The notes below the pieces were generated by a model. It saw nothing but the letters and a program-made list of their open reading frames with translations, was not told where the DNA came from and did no database searches. A DNA stretch of 64,000 nt from Toxorhynchites rutilus septentrionalis (taxonomy: Eukaryota > Arthropoda > Insecta > Diptera > Culicidae): assembly GCF_029784135.1 (NCBI RefSeq), contig NC_073746.1, positions 64,916,763 to 64,980,762 of the forward strand, written 5' to 3'. The position numbers were made by a program, and so were the translations under genes. Positions 9,181-18,689 of the stretch are shown piece after piece (position 1 is the first letter of the stretch; every line of letters begins with the position of its first letter).

Positions 9181-12100
9181 TTTTTTTTTTTTTGGCAGAC
9201 TTATCTCACTTCTTAACTAGGCGAACCTAGCCAGAATTTTCACCTGCCCCCGGGCTTCTGAATGCCAAAGGGGGACTAGGCTCTGCGGAATGCACGTATC
9301 TGCATGCTCGTGCTGTTTTAGTCCTGACCGAGGAATTGTCGGACAATCGCGCAGGTGCTAAGGATGACCGACTTTTGGATGCCGGCCAATTCCTTCTCGA
9401 TGTTCAACACCTTTAGCGCTTCCAGAAGTGTCTTCGGGATAATTCCAGTTCCAGAGAGAACGACTGGAACAATTCTTGGGACCTCCCTTAGCCCCCACAG
9501 TTCCTTGAGCTCCACGGCCAATGGTCGGTACTTGCAGATTTTGCGACCGTGGGTCTCCTCCAGATTCTGGTTCAGTGGAATAGCGACATCGATGATGGTG
9601 ACTTTGCGGTCGCTCTTGTCGTAAACCATTATATCTGGGCGGTTGTGGTGGATCGAGAGGTCGGTCAGAACAGTGCGATCCCAGTACAGCTTGAAACGGT
9701 CATTTTCCAGGACAGGTGCAGGCAGGTACCGGTAGTTTGGTACGTTGTCTTCCAGTAGAGCACATTGGAGCGCCAGTTGTCGATGAACAATACGGGCCAC
9801 GTTGTTGTGGCGCTCGGTGTAGGCTGCGTTGGCCAAAACGGGACAGCCTCCCATAATGTGCTCTATGTTTTCACCTGGTTGATGGCACATCCGGCAAATG
9901 TCATCAACGTCTTGATGCCAGACGTACCGCCTGCAGTTTCTCGTCGGCATTATCCTGTCCTGGATGGCTATCATGTCGGCTTCTACTACTGAAGAGAGTT
10001 CACCACGCGTTAGCCACAGATTAGATGCGGCCTTGTCGACGTGTGGCCGGTCCAGTTGATGGGGGTGGGCACCATGCACTGCCTTCTGCTTCCAAGCTGC
10101 AATCTTCTCCTCCACTGTCTGCAGATTGCAGTTGAGTTGGTACTCCGCTTGCGCCAAGTGCAGAGCGCTGTATCCTCTGTCGGCGGCGCAGACAGCCCGG
10201 TATAGCGCGTTTTGGTTGGCGCGTTCTGCGAAGTACTCGCGCAGTTGTCGTACCTGGGCAACACACAATGCAGAAATGTCGACGATTCCAAGTCCCCCTT
10301 CTTTGCGTGGTAGTGAAACTCTCTCCAGTGCCGATTGAGGATGGTGCATTCCGGCCTCTTTGAATGCTTTCCTCATCCTCCTCTCAAGGTCCTCTAGGTT
10401 AGTTTTGCTCCATTTGACTACACCAAAACTGAAGGTCAGCAGGGGAACCGCGAATGTGTTGATCGCGCGTACCTTGTTCCCCGCGTTGAGGAAAGTCCTC
10501 AGGACACAGTTCACTCGACTCAAGAACTTGTCTCGCAGCTCCGTCTTGATGTCGGAGTGGCGAATCCCGGTGAGCTGTCGGAATCCAAGATATTTATAGG
10601 ATTCGCCACGAACCATGTCTCTTATAAACTCGCCGTCATAGACCTCGTAGCCTCCGGATTCGGTAAGTTGTCCTTTCAGCAGGTGGACACAGCGACACTT
10701 GTCGAGGCCGAACTCCATACAGATGTCCCTGCTTATGTCTTCGACAACCCGGATAGCTACACCTAGACGCTGACGTGAATCAGCGTAGACCTTGAGATCG
10801 TCCATGTAAAAGGTATGGGTCACTTCTTCGTGGGCGCCGTCGCCATACCTTATTTTATAGCCATGACCGTTTCTATTGAGCGTCCTACTGAGGGGGTTCA
10901 GTGCCAGACAAAACCAAAGCGGGCTGAAAGAGTCGCCTTGGAATATCCCCCTCTTTATCTGCAGCGTTCTAGACTGCAACACATTTTCCCCATCACTGAG
11001 GTGCAGAGACGTACTCCACTGCCTCATCGCATGCTGCAGGAACCTAACGACGACGGGATCAATTTTGTAGAGCTCCAATACCCGGACGAGAAACGAGTGA
11101 GGTATGGAGTCATAAGCCTTCCTGTAATCGATGTAGGCCATACTTAGGTTCCGCTGGTTATATACCGCCTGGCCGACTATGGCTGCGTCGATGATGGCCT
11201 GGTCTTTGCAGCCATGCGTATTTTTCCTGCATCCTTTCTGCTCTTCTGCGATGATGTGATGCTGTTCGCAGTGAGCAGAAACTTTGGCGGTAATTATGCT
11301 GCTCAGTATTTTGTACAGACTCGATAGGCACGTTATCGGTCTGTACTTTGATGGGTTCAATGTGTTGCTGTCTTTCGGGAGGAGGAAGGTGACGCCACGG
11401 GTGGCGAATTCAGGAAGGTTGTGTGGGTCACGTAGCACCTTGTTGAAGCACTCAGCTATCTTTGGATGTGCGACGGTCAGCTTCTTGTGCCAAAAGTTCT
11501 GGACACCATCGGGGCCCGGTGCTGCCCAGTTCCTCAGGTACCGCGAGGCTTCGCGGACATCGTTCTCTCCGACGATGATAGCTGGCATCTCTCCAATTTC
11601 ACCACAACTCTCCTCCTCCCGTCTTAACCACATTTGCCCGTCGCGATGTTCTACTGGGGTCTCCCAAATACCAGCCCAGAAGTTCGTCACATCGCTAATA
11701 TCTGGCAAACCTTCGCGGTAGTCGGGCTTCTCGTCGCTAATGTGGTCGTAGAACGCTTTTTCGTTATCTCTGAACATCCGATTTTGTTCCTGGCGCTTTG
11801 CAGAGTCAGAGTAACGTTTCAGCCGTTTAGTTAGGACGCTCAATTGCTGTACCAGTGTGTCGAGTTTTTCCGTCAGCTGGTGAGCTCCCAGCTGGCGAAG
11901 TTCAGTAGGCCGCACGATCACAGCAACTTGGCGACATAATTTCGCCGATCTGCTGCCTCTTTTGTACGCCATCAGTCTTCCAATTGCGGCGCGCTTGTTT
12001 AGGATCCGTTGCTCCAATCTCCTTCGCCATGGAGGCTCACGCCTTTCACGGAGATGTTGGAGCAGTCCGCCTCTTGGCCTAATACGGTATCCTAAACTTT

Positions 12101-13257
12101 TGGCGGTCGCCACAGCAGCACAGTAAACTTTCAGTTGCAGCTCCTCCATGTTCTCAGCATCAACCAAGTGCAGCGGAAGAACGTGCTCGTTCATGAGCTT
12201 TACTGCACTTGTCAGCCTGCGGGAATGCTGCAACTTCGGGATCCTGGGGCGCGACAAAGGGTCCGTGTCGCGGAACTGTGAGATCGCCTCGTCGTAATGG
12301 AAGACCAGATCGCGTAGTAGTTGTTGATCTGGCTGTGGATCTTCCGGCTCAGGGGGTTGTTGTACTGTGGCCTCCACTGGTGCTGATTCGCGTGCCCCAC
12401 TCGCGAATGAATTGCTCAGCCGTACTGAACTTCGTCTCGACACATCGCTTGCTCTGCTTGTTCTGGAGCTTAGTTCTCTCTGCACCTGCTGCTTGATCTC
12501 GTCGACTTGCGTTTGGGAGAGCATATTGTTGCGTACAATCGCTCTACGCCTCGCGTTCATCGCGTTTTGGTCAAGCCTCCCGACGAACTCTGGATACGCT
12601 TCCTCGAACATTGCGAGTATTCGAGGGCGACCGCTCATGTCCGTCTCCAAAGCAGTGCAGATGTAATAGGCGCGGATCACGAATTCATTCATTTCATGTG
12701 TCCACATGATCCGTCGCCTAGTAGTACCCACAAGTGTGGACGACTGTCGTCTGACAGTCGCAACACGCCTCGTAGGCGCAGCGTTTCGTTGGTGATGTCG
12801 ATGGCTGCTGTTTCCGTGTGGCGGTAGCTCTTCGGGTTGAACCCGGCTGGTGGCCCGCTCTTGCACATCGCCCTCCAGCCGCTGGCCGCTCGCTCTTACG
12901 CCCGTTCCAGGACCAGCTCCAGTTCGGGGACCCTCCTCGGGCGATCGCATTCTGAGTATTCTTCGTGAACGTAGCTCCATTTTCTGGGTGTATCTCCTTT
13001 GCCCGGGAGACAGCGGGTTGGCAAGGCCTCCATGACCCGGGAGGCCTTCCCCGGGAGAGATATAGCGCTCTGACTCGCTCGCACCCCCTCACTTAGCCAC
13101 TTTCGACACCCGTTCTCGGAGCCAAGACCAGGTGTGTGTTTCCAGTTCACGCCCGATCTAAAAATGTCGTCATATGATCTTCGTGGAGGCGTGAGATAGG
13201 AACATTTGAGACCAACAGGTAGGCTCCTACCCTAGTGTTGATCCCCATTTGAGAACC
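9181..13257 (-). mobile_element. RLE LINE copy D, full length
   Basis: The last copy of the head-to-tail array. The A-tail is the plus-strand T-run at 9181-9193. The 5' end, GGTTCTC read on the minus strand, is at 13257 and adjoins a 21-nt A-run (T in element sense) belonging to the fold-back structure. The 5' UTR includes GC-rich CCCGGGAG repeats that could pair with each other upstream of the start codon. Confidence 0.93.
9318..12980 (-). CDS. LINE polyprotein: Myb-like, RT, restriction-like endonuclease (copy D)
   Basis: Intact 1220-aa ORF with the same layout as copies A and C. The N-terminal basic segment carries MRSPEEGPRTGAGPGTGV, which is almost unchanged in diverged copy F. RT motifs A, B and C, the CCHC knuckle and the restriction-like nuclease are complete. 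I see no frameshift or premature stop. Expression would need a promoter in the 5' UTR or read-through from outside, and none is evident. Confidence 0.93.
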   Translation of the reverse strand: MELRSRRILRMRSPEEGPRTGAGPGTGVRASGQRLEGDVQERATSRVQPEELPPHGNSSHRHHQRNAAPTRRVATVRRQSSTLVGTTRRRIMWTHEMNEFVIRAYYICTALETDMSGRPRILAMFEEAYPEFVGRLDQNAMNARRRAIVRNNMLSQTQVDEIKQQVQRELSSRTSRASDVSRRSSVRLSNSFASGARESAPVEATVQQPPEPEDPQPDQQLLRDLVFHYDEAISQFRDTDPLSRPRIPKLQHSRRLTSAVKLMNEHVLPLHLVDAENMEELQLKVYCAAVATAKSLGYRIRPRGGLLQHLRERREPPWRRRLEQRILNKRAAIGRLMAYKRGSRSAKLCRQVAVIVRPTELRQLGAHQLTEKLDTLVQQLSVLTKRLKRYSDSAKRQEQNRMFRDNEKAFYDHISDEKPDYREGLPDISDVTNFWAGIWETPVEHRDGQMWLRREEESCGEIGEMPAIIVGENDVREASRYLRNWAAPGPDGVQNFWHKKLTVAHPKIAECFNKVLRDPHNLPEFATRGVTFLLPKDSNTLNPSKYRPITCLSSLYKILSSIITAKVSAHCEQHHIIAEEQKGCRKNTHGCKDQAIIDAAIVGQAVYNQRNLSMAYIDYRKAYDSIPHSFLVRVLELYKIDPVVVRFLQHAMRQWSTSLHLSDGENVLQSRTLQIKRGIFQGDSFSPLWFCLALNPLSRTLNRNGHGYKIRYGDGAHEEVTHTFYMDDLKVYADSRQRLGVAIRVVEDISRDICMEFGLDKCRCVHLLKGQLTESGGYEVYDGEFIRDMVRGESYKYLGFRQLTGIRHSDIKTELRDKFLSRVNCVLRTFLNAGNKVRAINTFAVPLLTFSFGVVKWSKTNLEDLERRMRKAFKEAGMHHPQSALERVSLPRKEGGLGIVDISALCVAQVRQLREYFAERANQNALYRAVCAADRGYSALHLAQAEYQLNCNLQTVEEKIAAWKQKAVHGAHPHQLDRPHVDKAASNLWLTRGELSSVVEADMIAIQDRIMPTRNCRRYVWHQDVDDICRMCHQPGENIEHIMGGCPVLANAAYTERHNNVARIVHRQLALQCALLEDNVPNYRYLPAPVLENDRFKLYWDRTVLTDLSIHHNRPDIMVYDKSDRKVTIIDVAIPLNQNLEETHGRKICKYRPLAVELKELWGLREVPRIVPVVLSGTGIIPKTLLEALKVLNIEKELAGIQKSVILSTCAIVRQFLGQD

Positions 13258-13465
13258 AAAAAAAAAAAAAAAAAAAAATGCCAACAAAATCGCAAGCTGC
13301 TGACTAGAACATACCGAATAATGGCGTACTAGATGGTGTACTAGATCGATCGGGATCATTCCGGCTATGACACAAACCGCATCCGCAGATATAGTTCTAT
13401 AAGCGCTCGCTACTCTCATCGCCATTATTCGGTATGTTCTAGTCAGCAGCTTGCGATTTTGTTGG

Positions 13466-13511
<46 letters not shown>
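13258..13511. repeat. Fold-back: A-run, 49-bp inverted arms, T-run
   Basis: A 21-nt A-run (13258-13278) and a 44-nt T-run (13468-13511) bracket two 49-bp inverted arms at 13278-13326 and 13420-13468. The loop of ~93 bp holds TACTAGATGGTGTACTAGA (13327-13345), a short direct repeat, and then sequence matching the nearby R1-like ORF2. Positions 13343-13469 duplicate 14199-14325. The whole could fold into one long hairpin. It could be a snap-back or template-switch product of retrotransposition or an assembly artefact. Confidence 0.8.
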
Positions 13512-13512
<1 letters not shown>

Positions 13513-13666
13513 GCAAGGAGGTGGAGATCTTCATAGACTCCCCGTCGCCATGTTGACTGGGTAGTGTGAGATTTTTACTCACTAAAACCACCTCCTTGTA
13601 CTTCATGCCTGGACCCCCCGGAACCACCATTTGGTATTACTTCGGGAGGGGGCTGTGCTCATGCAC

Positions 13667-16651
13667 TCATCTCTCTAGATTTGCTATGCTGAATCTTTGC
13701 TCGTCCCTCCATCTTCGTTGGAGCGTCGTCAACATTTTTGTTATTGCACGATTCACTGCATTCCACGTACTTTCACTTTCGCACATCTTTTGGACGATGT
13801 TCTGAGCATTTAGGGTTGATCTGCTAGCGAGGAACATTTCTTCCCTTTCAATAGAAAAACGGGGGCAGTCGAAAACCACGTGTTCTGCTGTCTCCTCTAT
13901 TGTGTTACACTCTGGGCAAAGCGGCGAACTTGCATGGCCGAATCTGTACAAGTACCATCTGAAACAACCATGACCGGATAGGAATTGCGTCAGGTGGAAG
14001 CTCACTTCTCCGTGTTTTCTTTCTACCCACGTAGTGATGTTCGGGATCAAGCTGTGGGTCCATCTACCGTTAGGCGTGTTGTTCCACTCCTGCTGCCACT
14101 TTCTCATGGAGCCAGCCCTAGCTCTTACCCGCACTTTTCTGTTACTCTGCACGCTTTCTGTTCTCTGTTTGTAACACATGTCGTCTTCGGCCAGAGTGAG
14201 ATCGATCGGGATCATTCCGGCTATGACACAAACCGCATCCGCAGATATAGTTCTATAAGCGCTCGCTACTCTCATCGCCATTATTCGGTATGTTCTAGTC
14301 AGCAGCTTGCGATTTTGTTGGCATTCAAGCGCTGCTGTCCAAACTGGACCGCCATATCGGAGTATTGATGTTGCTACACTGGCCAGGAGGCGTCTCTTAC
14401 AACTGCTAGGCCCCGCGTTATTCGGCATAACTCTAGCTAGCGCCGCGATGACTTTGGCCGCTTTCGTGCATGCGTATTTAACATGACTCTTGAAATTTAG
14501 TCGGTCGTCGATAATCACCCCAAGGTATTTCAGCTCACGTTTGGAGACGATAGTATGCGCCCCAACATTGATCTTCGCTTGCTTTACAACTCTGTGATTG
14601 CTGACCAACACCATTTCGGTTTTGTGGTGTGCTATCTGCAACTTAGCCTCTTTCATCCAATTTTCCACTATCTTTATCGCCTCTGTAGCCAGCATCTCGA
14701 TTTCCTCACGAGTTTCGCCTGTCACCGTCAGGGAAATATCATCGGCGAAGCCGGTAATCTTCACTCCTGTAGGAAGCTTCAACCTCAGCACACCATCGTA
14801 CATCCCGTTCCACAGCGTTGGACCCAAGATGGAGCCCTGAGGGACACCCGCTGTTATATTCAATGCCTTCTGTCCCTTCTCTGTGTCGTAAGTCAGAACC
14901 CTGTTTTGAAAGTAGCTTTTGAGGATCTGGCACACATAATTCGGTACCTTCATTCGGTGCAGTGCTTCGGCAATAGCTTCCCAACTGGCGCTGTTGAAAG
15001 CATTTTTCACGTCAATCGTTATTATAGCGCAGTATCGATCGCCGCGTCTATTCTGTTTTAAGGCTTTTCTGGCTGCTTCGGCAACTAACAGGATGGCATC
15101 CACCGTGGATTTATATTTCCGGAACCCGAACTGCGTCTTCGAGAGTCCGTTGTCACTTTCTGTGTACTTCGTCAACCTGTTCAGAATTATCTTCTCCAGC
15201 AGTTTTCCGAGGGTATCCAGTAGACAGATGGGCCTATAGGAAGAGGGTTCCCCTGGCGGCTTTCCTGGTTTCGGCAACAGTACCAGTTTCTGCTTCTTCC
15301 AAATATCTGGAAAGCATCCTTCATCCAGACACTTTTGCATCGTTGCTCTGAAAAGATCTGGATACGCTTCAACCGCGGCTTTGAGGGCCACATTTGGGAT
15401 TCCGTCGGGGCCAGGTGCTTTATTCACTTTCAGTTCTTTTGCCGCCGCCAGCAGCTCTTCTGTGGACACTCTCTCGACGTGTTCTTCATTTTCACTATAT
15501 GGTGTTGCTGGCCAGCTCGTTGGATCATGCTGCGGGAAGAGCCCTTCTACAATATTCTTCAACCGCACCGGACAGCTTTCACTGGGGGTCGATGAACCTT
15601 TAATCTTTGCCATCACCACCCTATATGCATTGCCCCAAGGGTTCGCATCGGCATCGCGGCATAGTTCTCTGAAGCAGTTTATCTTACTACGTCTTATTTC
15701 ATGCTTAAGGGCGGCTTTTGCTGTTTTGAGTTCTTCCCTGCGCTCTACTCTGTCGATAGCATTTCTGGCCCTTTGCATCCTCCTCCTGGCTCGGAGACAG
15801 TTCGACCGAAGGGAGTTAATCGTCTCGTTCCACCAATAAACTGGGCGATGTTCGCCTTTCGGTATTAGTTTTCGTGGCATGGTAACGTCGCATGCTCTCA
15901 CTACCAAATTTGTTAGTTCGCCGGCACTAAGACTGGTGACTGTTCGCTCCTCTCGGAGTGCTTCAATGAATAAATTCTTGTCGAATTTCTTCGACTTCCA
16001 CCTGCGACCTTTTGTTTTTATATTTCTTGTTTTAGATGAACTCTGACAGCGCACAGTGTAGCGGATTGCTTGATGGTCGCTGTGAGTGTAATCATCACAT
16101 ACTCTCCAATTTACTGCCAACATCGGACTGCAGAAGGTAACATCGATGATTGATTCTCGACCGTTTCTATGGAAAGTGCTGGTGTAGCCTTCGTTGACCA
16201 GTCTCACATTCAGCTTCGCCAGGGCTTCCAGTAGACTAAAACCCCTCGCGTTGGTAAATCTGCTCCCCCACTCCACTGCCCAGGCGTTGAAGTCTCCACC
16301 GATGACTATGGGACTCCGTCCGATGAGCTCGTCTGTTAGGTTATATAGCATCAGATCAAACTGTTCTATTGTCCATCGCGGGGGGGCATAGCAGCTACAT
16401 ACGAAGATTCCATTTATTTTGGCTATCACGAACCCTTCGTATGTATTGGATACCACTTCCTGGATGGGGTATCTTCCCATCGTCGATAGTGCAGCCATTC
16501 TAGCTTTATCGGTCAACCAGTTTCCGTTATCTGGAGGTACTTGATACGGCTCTGCTATGATCGCCACATCGCATTTGGTTTCTGATGCGGCTTGTGATAG
16601 CAATTGTTGCGCCGTGTCGCAGTGATTCAGGTTTATCTGGGTTACCTCCAT
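13667..16651 (-). CDS. R1-like LINE ORF2: AP endonuclease and reverse transcriptase
   Basis: 994 aa, uninterrupted. The N-terminal ~220 residues form an APE-type endonuclease: INLNHCD near the start, IIAEPYQ (~37), GGDFNAW (~119) and SDHQAI (~193). The RT shows YRPICLLDTLGK, DVKNAFNSASW, GVPQGSILGPTLW and FADD (~636). A C-terminal zinc knuckle, CPECNTIEETAEHVVFDC, lies near 911. NAFNSASW is characteristic of the R1 clade. Its ATG overlaps the ORF1 stop in ATGGAGGTAA (16642-16651), pointing to termination-reinitiation. A 127-nt piece of this ORF is duplicated in the fold-back at 13343-13469. Confidence 0.92.
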   Translation of the reverse strand: MEVTQINLNHCDTAQQLLSQAASETKCDVAIIAEPYQVPPDNGNWLTDKARMAALSTMGRYPIQEVVSNTYEGFVIAKINGIFVCSCYAPPRWTIEQFDLMLYNLTDELIGRSPIVIGGDFNAWAVEWGSRFTNARGFSLLEALAKLNVRLVNEGYTSTFHRNGRESIIDVTFCSPMLAVNWRVCDDYTHSDHQAIRYTVRCQSSSKTRNIKTKGRRWKSKKFDKNLFIEALREERTVTSLSAGELTNLVVRACDVTMPRKLIPKGEHRPVYWWNETINSLRSNCLRARRRMQRARNAIDRVERREELKTAKAALKHEIRRSKINCFRELCRDADANPWGNAYRVVMAKIKGSSTPSESCPVRLKNIVEGLFPQHDPTSWPATPYSENEEHVERVSTEELLAAAKELKVNKAPGPDGIPNVALKAAVEAYPDLFRATMQKCLDEGCFPDIWKKQKLVLLPKPGKPPGEPSSYRPICLLDTLGKLLEKIILNRLTKYTESDNGLSKTQFGFRKYKSTVDAILLVAEAARKALKQNRRGDRYCAIITIDVKNAFNSASWEAIAEALHRMKVPNYVCQILKSYFQNRVLTYDTEKGQKALNITAGVPQGSILGPTLWNGMYDGVLRLKLPTGVKITGFADDISLTVTGETREEIEMLATEAIKIVENWMKEAKLQIAHHKTEMVLVSNHRVVKQAKINVGAHTIVSKRELKYLGVIIDDRLNFKSHVKYACTKAAKVIAALARVMPNNAGPSSCKRRLLASVATSILRYGGPVWTAALECQQNRKLLTRTYRIMAMRVASAYRTISADAVCVIAGMIPIDLTLAEDDMCYKQRTESVQSNRKVRVRARAGSMRKWQQEWNNTPNGRWTHSLIPNITTWVERKHGEVSFHLTQFLSGHGCFRWYLYRFGHASSPLCPECNTIEETAEHVVFDCPRFSIEREEMFLASRSTLNAQNIVQKMCESESTWNAVNRAITKMLTTLQRRWRDEQRFSIANLER

Positions 16652-18072
16652 TTGGTTATTGCTGCCATCGCCCTTTTATAGACCGGGCATCTCGATCCCC
16701 CTGTGGCGTGGTCTTTTTCTTCCTCCGTCGTGCAGAGCATGCACCTTGGGGGCTTAGTACAATTCTTTGCCAAATGCCCCTTGTCGCCGCATCTTATACA
16801 GAGCTCCGATCTGTCAGGTCCTTTACAGTACTTTGCTTGGTGGCCAAAGTCCATGCACTTGAAACACCTAGATACTTGCTGGATAGCTCTCAGGGAACAC
16901 ACCGTCCATCCGACTTTCATCTTACCAACCTCCAATAGCTTGCTAGCTGCGGTTCTTGGCAGTCTTAAGGTTGCTATTTGAGTATTTCCAAATGCTTTCC
17001 TCAGCCTGATTGATATGGCGACTTCTCCCAGCTCAAACTGTTCATTCAGGGCTACTCTCAATTCGGTATCTGTAGTGATCTCATCCAGGTTTCTACATTC
17101 TACAACTGTTTCTTGGGACAGAGCTCTCACTTTCGCTGTTTCGCCCAAAGATTTCTCGACAAGCTCTTTATAAGTTGAGCTTCTAATCGTTGGGTCCTTC
17201 TTCAATTCGAACAGCAATTGTCCATTTTGAGTTCGCCTTACTTTGGCCACGTTTTCTCCGAGATTTTTCAGGGACGGATCCTCTTTAACTTTTCGCAAAA
17301 TCTCAGCATATGTTGCAGCGCCCGCTGTAGCCACAATCAGAGCGTCCGGCTTTGGCCTCTCCAGCCTAGGCTTTAATTTTTCTTTCTTCTTCTCTTCTTT
17401 TTTCTTTCTTTCGATCTTTTTCCACTCATTTATCTCTTCGTTGTTCTGTTTGCTTTCACCATTAGCCACTTCGCTACCATCTTTTTGTTTCTTTGCTGCC
17501 CTTTTTTCTTCAGGAGTTAGTCTTTTCCTTTTCGCGGTTAACGGGGTACTGTCACTCATTGGTGTCGAGATCGCTTCTATCGGCTTACTCTGCACATTCT
17601 CTTTCAGTGCGTTCTCCGCCTTTTCAGCTTTTGCTCTCCAGAATTGTTGCTCGCGTTCGGCTGCTGCAAGCGCCGATTTGATTTTAATCGTCAAGGTCCT
17701 TATGACGGCGTGAACGTTACTGCGAGGCTTAATGTACTCGTAGAGTTCATCAGATGCCCTTTTGGCCTCACCCAGCTTAGTTTTCTCGTGTTGCAGGTTT
17801 GGCTGCTCTCCGATGTATTTATCGCTTGTGGATTTTGGTGCTGGTGGTTGGCTCAGCGGCGGAGATCTCATCACCTGTCCCCTTCTGGCAAAGATGCCTA
17901 CCTCTTCGATTTCGCTCTCGATTTCTGTTGAATTTGTTTGGAAACTCATTTTTGTTGTTGGGTCCCAACTCCGGGCCGCTATCTCCGCTCGTTGCACATA
18001 GTCGCTATCAGTGATCCCATGGTTATCTATGCAAGCAGTGAGGCCATGCAGGGGGTTGACACGGTCCTTCAT
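16642..18072 (-). CDS. R1-like LINE ORF1: gag-like RNA-binding protein
   Basis: 476 aa if the first ATG is used. A second possible start is the Met of MSFQTNSTEIESE at 17949. The middle is charged and coiled-coil-like, with long Lys/Glu runs such as EKKKEKLKPRLERPK. The C-terminus has three zinc knuckles at about residues 404-460: CFKCMDFGHQAKYC, CIRCGDKGHLAKNC and a third CxxC...H...C unit. This is the usual gag-like protein that coats the element RNA. It overlaps ORF2 by 10 nt. Confidence 0.9.
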   Translation of the reverse strand: MKDRVNPLHGLTACIDNHGITDSDYVQRAEIAARSWDPTTKMSFQTNSTEIESEIEEVGIFARRGQVMRSPPLSQPPAPKSTSDKYIGEQPNLQHEKTKLGEAKRASDELYEYIKPRSNVHAVIRTLTIKIKSALAAAEREQQFWRAKAEKAENALKENVQSKPIEAISTPMSDSTPLTAKRKRLTPEEKRAAKKQKDGSEVANGESKQNNEEINEWKKIERKKKEEKKKEKLKPRLERPKPDALIVATAGAATYAEILRKVKEDPSLKNLGENVAKVRRTQNGQLLFELKKDPTIRSSTYKELVEKSLGETAKVRALSQETVVECRNLDEITTDTELRVALNEQFELGEVAISIRLRKAFGNTQIATLRLPRTAASKLLEVGKMKVGWTVCSLRAIQQVSRCFKCMDFGHQAKYCKGPDRSELCIRCGDKGHLAKNCTKPPRCMLCTTEEEKDHATGGSRCPVYKRAMAAITKWR

Positions 18073-18543
18073 GGGGACCGTGTTCAGAGCCAGATCAGCG
18101 CAAGTCAGGAATGTGACATCTGACGCCTAGTACCTAGTGCCTGAGCCTAGACGAGCATCGAACGTACCCGAAGACTTGCCAAGTTATTACCGGGACGGGG
18201 GCAACCGCGCTATTAGCCCACACGCCGTTTCAGGAAGGTGTCACCCTTCCTTACTCAGGGAACAGGATAGCACGATTGTCAGCCTTTAGCGTCGAAAGTA
18301 ATTCTCATCCTTAACATGTCCGTTTTCCGTGTCGTACCAGTATATCGTAATCAGGATCTTACTGGCGTCAACCCTGATGTGCTCGGCACTCCCTACGTTG
18401 CTCCTGTACACGGTATTTCCCCCGTGCAATCTCCATAGGCTTTACCGCGCCCTTACTCGCGTTGTCACCCGATTAGTCGCCTTCTACGACAGGGACAGGG
18501 ACCAAGACCCGAAGTGCTATTCTAGGCCGGCAGCTCCACGGCT
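18073..18543 (-). other. 5' UTR of the R1-like LINE
   Basis: About 470 nt between the microsatellite and ORF1 with no long frame. It contains GTAGAAGGCGACTAATCGGG, which resembles leaders of R1-clade elements as I remember them (inference). It probably holds the internal promoter, but no specific box can be assigned. Confidence 0.5.
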
Positions 18544-18545
18544 AA

Positions 18546-18686
18546 ATGTTTGTATGTTTGTATGTTTGTATGTTTGTATGTTTGTATGTTTGTATGTTTG
18601 TATGTTTGTATGTTTGTATGTTTGTATGTTTGTATGTTTGTATGTTTGTATGTTTGTATGTTTGTATGTTTGTATGTTTGTATGTA
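18546..18686. repeat. Microsatellite (TGTATGTT)n
   Basis: About 17 perfect copies of an 8-bp unit, ACATACAA on the other strand. It directly flanks the 5' end of the R1-like LINE and fits an ACAY-type target. It also forms the head of the downstream tandem-repeat block, because a degenerate TTTGTTTGTATA version occurs at 19223. Confidence 0.95.
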
Positions 18687-18689
18687 GCG

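Larger units (their letters stand above)
13512..18543 (-). mobile_element. R1-clade LINE (Waldo-like), near full length, two ORFs
   Basis: About 5.0 kb on the minus strand. The 5' UTR (18073-18543) is followed by a gag-like ORF1, an overlapping ORF2 and a ~155-nt 3' UTR ending CTCCTTGCC before a long A-run (plus-strand T). The 5' end abuts (ACATACAA)n in element sense. From family knowledge, Waldo elements of the R1 clade use ACAY-type repeats as targets, which supports the name. The 3' side lacks the repeat and carries the fold-back instead. The clade call also rests on NAFNSASW in the RT and three CCHC knuckles in ORF1. Confidence 0.85.

Noticed and set aside
13147..13630. ORFs with poly-Phe or poly-Lys tracts
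   Set aside because: They read through the A- and T-runs of the fold-back.
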